DNA from: Limnohabitans sp.
GTDB lineage: Bacteria > Pseudomonadota > Gammaproteobacteria > Burkholderiales > Burkholderiaceae_C
Direction of reading: 5' to 3'
NCBI GenBank assembly: GCA_024641725.1
Contig: JAHECM010000119.1
Location: forward strand, 1-5,673
DNA: 5,673 nucleotides
A program made the translations under genes and the position numbers. The notes beneath the pieces were generated by a model that saw nothing but the letters and a program-made list of their open reading frames with translations, was not told where the DNA came from and searched no databases. Position 1 is the stretch's first letter, and every line of letters starts with the position of its first letter. Shown here one piece after another: positions 1 to 5,673 of this stretch.

Positions 1-812
1 TGCGCGGCGCAGAGGTCAGCTACCTCAACCCCCTGTCGAGCGACAACTTTGGCCAGCAACTGCGTGCGCAGCTGGTGGCCGATGGCGTGCAAGCGCAGGC
101 ACACACGTCCCGCAAACCCACCTCGCTGGCGGTGGTGCAAGTCCACAACGGACAGCCCAGTTATGGCTTTTACCGGGAAGGCATTGCCGACCGCGACTAC
201 AGCGTGGACAGCGTGCTGACACTTTTGAAAAACGGCCCGCCCGGCATCTTGCACACCGGCTCGCTGGCCTTGGTGCCCCCCGAGCACGATAAGGTATTGG
301 CCATCGTGCAAGGCGCCAAAGCGCTGGGCTGGACGGTGAGCGTGGACATCAACCTGCGCGCCAAACTGGCCGACGATCTGCTGGCGTATGTCGCGGCAGT
401 GCGCTCGGTGATGGCCTGGGCCGACTGGCTCAAGGCCAGCGACGAAGACCTGGAAACCTTGGGTTTTGAGCACGTGAATCTGAACGCATCGGCCCGCTTG
501 GTCAGCCAATTGCGTTCGACGGCGCAAGCGGGTGCTTTGAGCCGCATTGCACTGACTTTTGGTGGGGATGGGGCTCATTTGGACATCGACGGACAGCACC
601 ACAGCCTGCCCGTGCCCGCCATCACCGTGGCCGACACCGTGGGGGCGGGCGACACCTTCTGGGGCAACACCTTGGCCGACTGGGCCATGCAGCCCGCCGA
701 TGCAGCCGACCGCGTGAAAGACACGCTGGCGCTGTCCATGAAAGCCGCCGCCATCAACTGCACCCACCAGGGCTGCCAGCCACCTACATGGGCCGAATTG
801 CGGGCCTTCTGA
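1..812 (+). CDS. PfkB-family carbohydrate kinase (fructokinase-like), 5'-truncated by window edge
   Basis: ATP-dependent sugar kinase of the ribokinase/PfkB family, cytosolic, expected to phosphorylate a sugar such as fructose or a keto-sugar acid. The first whole codon is at base 3 and the frame stays open to TGA at 810-812, giving about 269 visible residues. Family members are usually about 300 residues, so roughly 30-40 N-terminal residues, with the first glycine-rich sugar-binding motif, lie outside the window. Seen in order: the LNPLSSDNFGQQL segment typical of the N-terminal third; a D-I-N-L-R motif near bases 345-359; the K-A-S-D-E-D-L segment (bases 432-452); TFGGDGA; and the PfkB signature DTVGAGDTF, whose second Asp (bases 651-653) is the expected catalytic base next to the anion hole. 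The C-terminal NCTHQGCQPPTWAEL resembles the end of fructokinases. Family assignment is firm; the substrate is not. Fructokinase is the best guess, 2-keto-3-deoxygluconate kinase the alternative. The stop codon abuts the stop of the convergent dedA gene. Confidence 0.9.
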   Translation, partial: RGAEVSYLNPLSSDNFGQQLRAQLVADGVQAQAHTSRKPTSLAVVQVHNGQPSYGFYREGIADRDYSVDSVLTLLKNGPPGILHTGSLALVPPEHDKVLAIVQGAKALGWTVSVDINLRAKLADDLLAYVAAVRSVMAWADWLKASDEDLETLGFEHVNLNASARLVSQLRSTAQAGALSRIALTFGGDGAHLDIDGQHHSLPVPAITVADTVGAGDTFWGNTLADWAMQPADAADRVKDTLALSMKAAAINCTHQGCQPPTWAELRAF

Positions 813-834
813 TCAACCCGCCTTGCGGGCCCGC
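798..834. other. Alternative hairpins and direct repeat at the convergent kinase/dedA junction
   Basis: The 9-base sequence TTGCGGGCC occurs twice in the same orientation, at 798-806 and 823-831, flanking the two stop codons. CCCGC at 817-821 can pair with GCGGG of the upstream copy (800-804, 12-base loop) or of the downstream copy (825-829, 3-base loop); the two stems are mutually exclusive. GCGGGCCCGC at 825-834 is also a perfect 10-base palindrome. No T-tract follows on either strand, so this is not a canonical intrinsic terminator, but it is the only structure at a junction where two convergent transcripts must end. A role in bidirectional termination is an inference; chance in GC-rich DNA is possible. 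Confidence 0.3.
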
Positions 835-1451
835 CAGGCCCCCACGACGGTGATCAGGCCGGGCACCAAAATCAGACCCCAGATGATTTTGGACAAGTGC
901 GTCTGCACAAAGGGCAGGTTGCCAAACAGGTAACCTGCCAAGGTCAGGCTCACCACCCAAACCACACCACCCACCACGTTGAACACCGTGAACTTGTGGC
1001 GGGTCATGTCGGCCACACCCGCCACAAAAGGCACAAAGGTGCGGATGAAAGGCATGAAGCGCGCCAAGATGATGGTGATACCGCCGTACTTTTCATAAAA
1101 AGCATGGGCCTGCTCAAACGCCTGGCGGTTGAAAAATCGGGAGTTCTCCCACTGGAACACCTTGGGCCCAAAGTAACGCCCGATGCTGTAGTTGGTCTGG
1201 TCGCCCGCAATGGCGGCCACCAGCAACAAGGGAATGCACAGCGACAAACTCATCACCTCGGCCCCGCACATGGCCCCCACAATGAACAGCAGCGAGTCCC
1301 CCGGCAAAAACGGCATCACCACCATGCCGGTCTCGACAAAAATAATCACAAACAGCAGCGCATACACCCACAACCCGTGGTCGTGCACAAAGGCCTCCAA
1401 GTAGCGGTCAACGTGGAGGATGAAATCGATGAGTTGCAGCAAGATGTCCAT
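813..1451 (-). CDS. DedA-family inner-membrane protein
   Basis: Complete 212-residue polytopic membrane protein of the DedA (SNARE-associated/VTT) superfamily, close in layout to E. coli DedA, which is about 219 residues. Family members support envelope integrity and proton-motive-force homeostasis, and some were shown to recycle undecaprenyl phosphate across the membrane; the substrate here cannot be read from sequence. Seen: Glu40 in FVETG, then PFLPGDSLL (47-55), the GDQTNYSIGRYFG segment (83-95), and the hallmark RFMPFIRTFVPFVAG (131-145) with two arginines, R131 and R137, at positions matching those essential in E. coli YqjA/YghB. F-x-x-x-N-x-x-G-G-x-x-W follows (154-165). Hydrophobic stretches lie around 26-48, 51-82, 124-145, 158-176 and 187-205. 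ATG at 1449-1451 is the first start after an in-frame stop at 1491-1493 and lacks a strong Shine-Dalgarno sequence. The gene diverges from mutL and ends flush against the kinase stop codon. Confidence 0.95.
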   Translation of the reverse strand: MDILLQLIDFILHVDRYLEAFVHDHGLWVYALLFVIIFVETGMVVMPFLPGDSLLFIVGAMCGAEVMSLSLCIPLLLVAAIAGDQTNYSIGRYFGPKVFQWENSRFFNRQAFEQAHAFYEKYGGITIILARFMPFIRTFVPFVAGVADMTRHKFTVFNVVGGVVWVVSLTLAGYLFGNLPFVQTHLSKIIWGLILVPGLITVVGAWRARKAG

Positions 1452-1457
1452 GAACCG

Positions 1458-1463
1458 ATTATC
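1458..1463 (-). promoter_or_regulatory. Putative -10 element of dedA (leaderless type)
   Basis: On the minus strand GATAAT (5 of 6 matches to TATAAT) lies exactly 6 bases before the dedA ATG. With normal -10 to +1 spacing, transcription would begin at or next to the A of the start codon, giving a leaderless mRNA, in keeping with the lack of a strong ribosome binding site. No good -35 is seen at 16-18 bases; a TTGTCC lies 20 bases upstream of the hexamer. Prediction by eye only. Confidence 0.4.
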
Positions 1464-1491
1464 CCCGCCCGAAACGGATGCCGGGACAACC

Positions 1492-1497
1492 TAAAAT
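1492..1497 (+). promoter_or_regulatory. Putative -10 element of the mutL operon (leaderless type)
   Basis: TAAAAT (5 of 6 matches to TATAAT) ends 6 bases before the GTG start of mutL, so the expected transcription start falls on or beside that G. TAAAAT-like elements just upstream of genes are familiar in Comamonadaceae (recollection, not a computed statistic). The 16-18 base spacing gives no recognisable -35 (around 1469-1475), so strength is uncertain and an activator may be needed. The upstream half of this promoter overlaps the region RNA polymerase would occupy at the divergent dedA promoter. Confidence 0.4.
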
Positions 1498-1503
1498 CAA
1501 ACT

Positions 1504-3486
1504 GTGACCTCCCAACAGACCCCGGCTTCCGCGCGCCGCCCCATCCGCGAACTCCCCGATGAACTGATCAGCCAAATCGCCGCAGGCGAGGTGGTGGAAC
1601 GGCCTGCCTCTGTGGTGCGCGAGCTGGTGGACAACGCGCTCGATGCGGGCTCGCGCAACATCACGCTGCGCCTGTTGGGCGGTGGCACACGCCTGATCGC
1701 GGTCGAAGACGACGGCGGCGGCATCGCCCCCGACGAGCTGGCCACCGCGCTCAAGCGCCACGCCACCAGCAAGATCGGCAACTTGGACGAGCTCGAATCG
1801 GTCATGACCATGGGTTTTCGGGGCGAGGCGCTGGCCGCGATCAACTCGGTGTCCGAGCTGACCCTGCTGTCGCGCATGGACGGCCAGCCCAACGCCCTGG
1901 CGCTGGACGGACAAACCGGCGAGGTGCGCCCGGCTCCGCGCGCTGTGGGCACCACGATCGAGGTCAAGGAGCTGTTTTTTTCGACCCCTGCCCGCCGCAA
2001 ATTCCTCAAAAGCGACAGCACTGAGTTGGCCCATTGCATCGAGGCGGTGCGCCGCCACGCACTGGCTCGCCCGGACGTGAGCTTTGCCATCTGGCACGAG
2101 GGCAAGCTGGTCGAGCAGTGGCGCGTGCACCCGGGCCCCGAGGCGCTGGCGCAGCGCCTGGCGGACGTGCTGGGTCAAGAATTTTTAGCGCAATCGGTGG
2201 CAGTGGACTACCGCGCTGGCCCGCTGCATGTGTTGGGCCGTGCGGGCACGCCCGAAGCCGCACGCTCTCGCCCAGACCACCAGTTCGCCTATGTGAACGG
2301 CCGCTTTGTGCGCGACAAAGTGCTGATGCACGGTGCGCGCAGCGCCTACGAAGACGTGCTGCACGGCCAAAAGCAACCGGCCTATGCGCTGTTTGTGCAG
2401 ATCGACCCCACGTTGGTGGACGCCAATGTGCACCCGACCAAAATCGAGGTGCGTTTTCGCGACAGCCGCGCGGTGCACCAAGCCCTGCGCCATGCCATCG
2501 AGCAAGCCCTGGCTGTGCCGCGCTCGCAGACTTTGGGCGCAGACGCCAGCACCCCTGAACTGCGCCTGAGCCCACCCTCCCCACCTGCTTTGCCTGCTTT
2601 GCCTGCGTCTGCCGCATGGCAGCAAGGCGGCATGGCGTTTGAGAACACACTGCCCAGCCCCGCCGCTTATGCACCAGCCCGCTACGAACGCCCCCACGTG
2701 GACGGCGAGCGCGCCTTGGCCGACCTGCAAGCCTTGTGGAAACCGACCGAAGCACCGCTGGCCCCCCGCGCGCGGGAAGCGTCAGAGCCCGGCTGGCCCG
2801 AGCCCAGCGCGGCCAGGGCGGCCACCGATCGCGCCGACAACAGCCCTGCCCTCCCCGCTGGAGCGGCAGAAGGCCACGACGAAGCAGACCCTTGGCCCTT
2901 GGGCCGCGCCCTGGCACAGCTGCATGGCGTCTACATCTTGACGCAAAACAAGCAAGGCCTGGTGGTGGTGGACATGCACGCCGCACACGAGCGCATCGTC
3001 TACGAACGCCTCAAAAACCAACTCAACAGCGGGGGTGAAGCCCCCCGCATCGCCAGCCAGCCGTTGTTGATCCCCGCCACCTTTGCGGCCACGCCCACCG
3101 AAGTGGCCACCGCAGAAGCCTGCGCCGACGCGCTGACGCAGCTGGGCATGGAGGTCTCACCCCTATCTGCCAAAACCTTGGCCGTGCGCGCCGTACCCAC
3201 CAGTTTGGCGCAGGGCGACGCGGTGGAGCTGGCGCGCAGCGTGCTGGCCGAGCTGGCCCAACACGACGCCAGCACCGTGGTGCAGCGCGCCCAAAACGAA
3301 ATTTTGGGCACCATGGCCTGCCACGGCGCGGTGCGCGCCAACCGCCAGCTCACGCTGCCCGAGATGAACGCCCTGCTGCGCCAGATGGAAGCCACCGAAC
3401 GCTCGGACCAATGCAACCACGGACGCCCCACTTGGCGGCAGATGAGCCTGCGCGATCTGGACGCGCTGTTTTTGCGGGGCCGCTGA
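1504..3486 (+). CDS. mutL: DNA mismatch repair protein MutL, endonuclease type
   Basis: Couples mismatch recognition by MutS to strand incision in the cytosol. The 660-residue protein has an N-terminal GHKL ATPase: QIAAGEVVERPASVV, then RELVDNALDAG with the catalytic Glu40 and Mg-binding Asn44, EDDGGGI (68-74), RHATSKI (85-91), GFRGEAL (104-110), and HPTKIEVRF (310-318) with the conserved Lys314. Residues about 340-460 are a Pro/Ala-rich flexible linker. The C-terminal dimerisation domain (about 463-660) carries DMHAAHERIVYE (490-501), which fits the metal-binding motif DQHA(X)2E(X)4E of nicking MutLs with Met in place of Gln, plus QPLLIP (519-524), which fits the beta-clamp-binding QXXLXP, ACHGAVRA (605-612) and CNHGRPT (637-643). 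This is expected where MutH is absent, unlike E. coli MutL. GTG at 1504 is chosen because an in-frame TAA lies at 1492-1494, no ATG precedes the conserved N-terminus, and no strong Shine-Dalgarno sequence is present. It is the first gene of an operon with the transporter and miaA. Confidence 0.98.
   Translation: MTSQQTPASARRPIRELPDELISQIAAGEVVERPASVVRELVDNALDAGSRNITLRLLGGGTRLIAVEDDGGGIAPDELATALKRHATSKIGNLDELESVMTMGFRGEALAAINSVSELTLLSRMDGQPNALALDGQTGEVRPAPRAVGTTIEVKELFFSTPARRKFLKSDSTELAHCIEAVRRHALARPDVSFAIWHEGKLVEQWRVHPGPEALAQRLADVLGQEFLAQSVAVDYRAGPLHVLGRAGTPEAARSRPDHQFAYVNGRFVRDKVLMHGARSAYEDVLHGQKQPAYALFVQIDPTLVDANVHPTKIEVRFRDSRAVHQALRHAIEQALAVPRSQTLGADASTPELRLSPPSPPALPALPASAAWQQGGMAFENTLPSPAAYAPARYERPHVDGERALADLQALWKPTEAPLAPRAREASEPGWPEPSAARAATDRADNSPALPAGAAEGHDEADPWPLGRALAQLHGVYILTQNKQGLVVVDMHAAHERIVYERLKNQLNSGGEAPRIASQPLLIPATFAATPTEVATAEACADALTQLGMEVSPLSAKTLAVRAVPTSLAQGDAVELARSVLAELAQHDASTVVQRAQNEILGTMACHGAVRANRQLTLPEMNALLRQMEATERSDQCNHGRPTWRQMSLRDLDALFLRGR
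2584..2607 (+). repeat. Short in-frame 9-base tandem repeat in the mutL linker
   Basis: CCTGCTTTG occurs twice in tandem (2584-2592, 2593-2601), followed by a partial third copy (CCTGC, 2602-2606). It encodes PALPALPA within the Pro/Ala-rich linker of MutL. Because the unit is three codons, gain or loss of a copy would lengthen or shorten the linker without a frameshift. Confidence 0.7.
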
Positions 3487-4697
3487 TGAGCCGCCACTTT
3501 GTTGTGCTGCTGTTGGCCTTGCTGCTGGGCCTGCAAGCGGTCACCACCGACTTGTATTTGCCCGCCCTGCCCGCCATCCGCGAGAGCCTGGGGGCCAACA
3601 TGACCGAGATCCAACTCACCCTCACGGCCCTGCTGCTGGCCTTTGGCCTGTCGCAGCTGGTCTGGGGCCCATTGTCCGACCGCTACGGCCGTCGCCCCAT
3701 CTTGTTGGCGGGCATGAGCGCGTATGTGCTGGCCTCGGTGGCTTGTGTGGCCGCCCCCAGCATGGATTGGCTGATCGCCGCGCGCGCCTTACAAGGCGTG
3801 GCCATGGGGGCTGCGGTCATGGCAGCACGCGCCATCGTGCGCGACCTGTTTGCGCCCCAAGAGGGCGCGCACATCATGTCGCAAGCGCTGTCGGGGCTGG
3901 GCATCATCGCCTGCACCTGCGCGCCCGTGGGGGGGCTGCTCAGCGACTGGGTGGGCTGGCGCTACGCCTTGCTGGCCGTGACCGTGTTTGGTCTGTTCAC
4001 CCTGGCCTTGCTGTACTGGGGCTACCGCGAAACCCTGCCGCAACGCCGCGCCGACGCACTGCACTGGCGTGCCCTGGTGCGCGCCAACCTGGAGATTTTT
4101 CGCCACCCGGTGTTTCGCACTTGGTGCGCGCTGTCCTCGGCGTCTTATCTGGGGCTGTTCACCTTTTTGGCCACTTCCTCGTTCGTCTTCACCCGGCAAC
4201 TGGGCTACAGCAACACCACCTACGGCCTGCTGATGTTCACCATGTCCTTAGCCTACATCGTGGGCACCTTCTGGGGACGCTGGATGCTGCGGCGCACCAG
4301 CATGCACCGCACCGTGGGCGTGGCCGCCGCGCTGACTCTGAGCGGCGGCGTGTTGCTCACGGCGCTGGCCCACCTGGGGCTGAACCAAGCCTGGTATGGG
4401 GCCGGGGCCATCATGGCACCGGTCTACCTGTTCATGCTGGGCCACGGGGTGCACCAGCCTTGCGGCCAAAGCGCAGCGGTGGCCCCCTTCCCGCACAAAG
4501 CGGGGACAGCCTCGGCGCTCAACGGATTTTTGATGATGCTGGGGGCTTTTTTCATGGGCGGCTGGTTGGGCCGCCACATGGACGTGCCCGTCTTCGCCAT
4601 GGCCCACGGCATGCTGCTGTGGAGCGCGGTGATCGCCCTCATCGCCTGGACCGCCGTTCAGCGCTACGGCAAGCCCCTTGCCCACGCCCAGCCATGA
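3486..4697 (+). CDS. Bcr/CflA-family drug-efflux MFS transporter (DHA1 type)
   Basis: Inner-membrane proton antiporter of the 12-helix major facilitator superfamily, expected to export a drug or small amphipathic compound; the substrate is unknown. The protein has 403 residues, normal for Bcr/CflA. Seen: a helix 1 ending in the TDLYLPALPAI segment (21-31) diagnostic of this group; motif A GPLSDRYGRRP (61-71) between helices 2 and 3; R100 with the following ALQGV (101-105, motif B region); the motif C-like CTCAPVGGLLSDWVGWRYAL (143-162); and a C-terminal half with the GHGVHQPCGQSAAVAP and FPHKAGTASALNG segments (319-347) typical of Bcr. The frame is open from 3411, but ATG at 3486 is preferred because it puts the hydrophobic first helix at the N-terminus and overlaps the mutL stop by one base (TGATG); a weak CGGGG lies about 6 bases upstream. 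It ends in a 4-base overlap with miaA. Translation is probably coupled to mutL. A 7-base G run lies at 3929-3935. Confidence 0.93.
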   Translation: MSRHFVVLLLALLLGLQAVTTDLYLPALPAIRESLGANMTEIQLTLTALLLAFGLSQLVWGPLSDRYGRRPILLAGMSAYVLASVACVAAPSMDWLIAARALQGVAMGAAVMAARAIVRDLFAPQEGAHIMSQALSGLGIIACTCAPVGGLLSDWVGWRYALLAVTVFGLFTLALLYWGYRETLPQRRADALHWRALVRANLEIFRHPVFRTWCALSSASYLGLFTFLATSSFVFTRQLGYSNTTYGLLMFTMSLAYIVGTFWGRWMLRRTSMHRTVGVAAALTLSGGVLLTALAHLGLNQAWYGAGAIMAPVYLFMLGHGVHQPCGQSAAVAPFPHKAGTASALNGFLMMLGAFFMGGWLGRHMDVPVFAMAHGMLLWSAVIALIAWTAVQRYGKPLAHAQP

Positions 4698-5641
4698 CGA
4701 CACCCCCAGACGCCATCGCCCTGGTCGGCCCCACTGCCAGCGGCAAAACCGCCGCTGCATTGGCTTTGGCCGAGGCCCTGCAGGCCCAAGGCGGTGCCGA
4801 AATCATCAGCGTGGACTCGGCCCTGGTTTACCGGGGCATGGACATTGGCACCGCCAAACCCAGCCCCGAAGAACTGGCCGCCGTGCCGCACCACCTGATC
4901 GACACCCTCGACCCCTTGCACAGCTACAGCGCTGCGGAGTTCGCCAAAGACGCCAAGCGATTGATGAGCGAGATCCGTGCCCGTGGCCGCGTGCCGCTGC
5001 TGGTGGGCGGCACCATGCTCTACCTCAAAGCCCTGCTCGAAGGCCTCAACGACATGCCGGCCGCCGACCCGCAGGTGCGCGCCCAAATTCAGGCCCGCGC
5101 CGAGCAGTTGGGCTGGCCTGCGCTGCACGCCGAACTCGCCCAAGTCGACCCCGTCACCGCCGCTCGCCTGGCCCCCGGCGACAGCCAACGCATTGGCCGA
5201 GCGCTGGAAATTTGGACCTCCACCGGCCAGCCCCTGTCGGCTTTTCACAGCCAAGCCAAATCCAAGGGGCCACAGCTGAACATCCCGGTTTTCAGCCTGG
5301 AGCCGCAAGACCGCGCCTGGCTGCACGAGCGCATTGCCCAGCGCTTTGACGCCATGATGGCGCAAGGCTTTGTGGACGAAGTGCGTGCCCTGCGCGCACG
5401 CGGCGACCTGCACCCCGACTTGCCCAGCATGCGCTGCGTGGGCTACCGCCAAGCCTGGCAAGGGCTGGACGAGGGCTGGCCAGAAGCCGAGATCCGCGAA
5501 CGCGGCATCATCGCCACCCGCCAACTGGCCAAACGCCAAATCACCTGGCTGCGCAGCATGCCGGGACGGCAGGTGGTGCAGGCGGACCGTGATGATGCGC
5601 TGGCGCGGGTCATTCGGGCCGCGAGCGCCTGCTGGCCTTGA
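4694..5641 (+). CDS. miaA: tRNA dimethylallyltransferase (isopentenyl-tRNA transferase) MiaA
   Basis: Transfers the dimethylallyl group of DMAPP to N6 of A37 in tRNAs reading UNN codons, making i6A37, which MiaB then thiomethylates; cytosolic. The protein has 315 residues, normal for bacterial MiaA. Seen: P-loop GPTASGKT (12-19); SVDSALVYRGMDIGTAKP (39-56) with Asp41 as the expected general base; HHLIDTLDP (66-74); VGGTMLYLKALLEGL (104-118); DSQRIGRALEIW (163-174); MRCVGYRQ (246-253); and ATRQLAKRQITWLR (274-287) contacting tRNA. All core motifs are intact. The ATG at 4694 overlaps the transporter stop in ATGA and the P-loop begins at residue 12, as usual; no strong Shine-Dalgarno sequence is visible, so reinitiation after the upstream gene is likely. 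The same frame is open much further upstream, but that part is a shadow of the transporter. In E. coli miaA follows mutL directly and precedes hfq; here a transporter intervenes and no hfq start is seen in the remaining 32 bases. Confidence 0.98.
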   Translation: MTTPPDAIALVGPTASGKTAAALALAEALQAQGGAEIISVDSALVYRGMDIGTAKPSPEELAAVPHHLIDTLDPLHSYSAAEFAKDAKRLMSEIRARGRVPLLVGGTMLYLKALLEGLNDMPAADPQVRAQIQARAEQLGWPALHAELAQVDPVTAARLAPGDSQRIGRALEIWTSTGQPLSAFHSQAKSKGPQLNIPVFSLEPQDRAWLHERIAQRFDAMMAQGFVDEVRALRARGDLHPDLPSMRCVGYRQAWQGLDEGWPEAEIRERGIIATRQLAKRQITWLRSMPGRQVVQADRDDALARVIRAASACWP

Positions 5642-5673
5642 TTTGCGACTGCTGGGCTTTGCCTTGCAAGCGC

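Noticed and set aside
810..815. The GATC in TGATCA as a Dam methylation or MutH site linked to the nearby mutL
   Set aside because: GATC is expected by chance, and this MutL looks MutH-independent. Nothing in the window suggests a Dam system.
897..1562. A + strand His-rich open frame opposite dedA that runs into mutL
   Set aside because: It is antisense to a convincing DedA protein. The His/Gln richness comes from reverse-complemented Val/Met/Leu codons, and it crosses the divergent promoter region.
2006..2986. A 326-codon minus-strand open frame inside mutL
   Set aside because: It is low-complexity Arg/Ala/Pro-rich and fully antisense to the conserved MutL coding sequence. Long antisense frames are common in GC-rich genes.
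3411..3485. A longer N-terminus for the transporter, using an upstream start within mutL
   Set aside because: The extra 25 residues would be polar and precede a complete first transmembrane helix. The ATG at 3486, coupled to the mutL stop, fits the family length better.
3743..4693. A long + strand frame continuous with miaA that could suggest a roughly 630-residue fusion protein
   Set aside because: The upstream half is Arg/His/Gly-rich, matches no family I recognise and overlaps the well-conserved transporter in another frame. MiaA starts naturally at the ATGA overlap with its P-loop at residue 12.
4664..5539. A 291-codon minus-strand open frame across miaA
   Set aside because: It is a Gly/Ala/Val/Gln-rich shadow of miaA with no recognisable domain. 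The sense frame has all MiaA motifs.
5642..5673. The start of hfq after miaA, as in E. coli
   Set aside because: No ATG or ribosome binding site is seen in the 32 bases after miaA, and hfq usually lies elsewhere in betaproteobacteria.

Overview
The window looks like a stretch of ordinary chromosome from a high-GC betaproteobacterium, most likely Burkholderiales and perhaps Comamonadaceae. This rests on G/C-rich third codon positions, the TAAAAT-type -10 element close to a start codon, a MutL with the endonuclease motif (as in lineages without MutH), and the general style of the proteins. The placement is an inference; no rRNA or other marker gene is present. There are no mobile elements, CRISPR arrays, tRNAs or rRNAs, and no gene-free stretch longer than about 50 bases.

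Layout from left to right. (1) The 3' part of a PfkB-family sugar kinase gene on the + strand, cut by the left edge. (2) Directly abutting it tail to tail, a complete DedA-family membrane protein gene on the - strand; the two stop codons form the palindrome TGATCA with no base between them. (3) A 52-base divergent intergenic region with a -10-like hexamer exactly 6 bases before each start codon (dedA on -, mutL on +), suggesting two back-to-back and possibly leaderless promoters. (4) A tightly packed + strand operon: mutL (GTG start), a Bcr/CflA-type drug-efflux MFS transporter, and miaA. The coding regions overlap by 1 base (TGATG) and 4 bases (ATGA). (5) A 32-base tail after miaA with no complete feature, though a minus-strand reading frame there could be the end of a convergent gene.

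How the genes may work together. MutL coordinates mismatch repair and here carries the residues of the nicking endonuclease and a beta-clamp-binding motif, so it probably makes its own strand nick. MiaA prenylates A37 of tRNAs reading UNN codons. The mutL-miaA pair is a classical proteobacterial neighbourhood, and the efflux gene sits inside it in a way that implies translational coupling. The kinase (sugar catabolism) and DedA (membrane/lipid-carrier homeostasis) are separate units with no evident functional link to the operon.

No clearly undescribed system is visible. The points most worth checking are the symmetric leaderless-type promoters, the efflux gene embedded between mutL and miaA, the homopolymer and tandem repeats inside mutL and the transporter gene, and the alternative-hairpin arrangement at the kinase/dedA junction.
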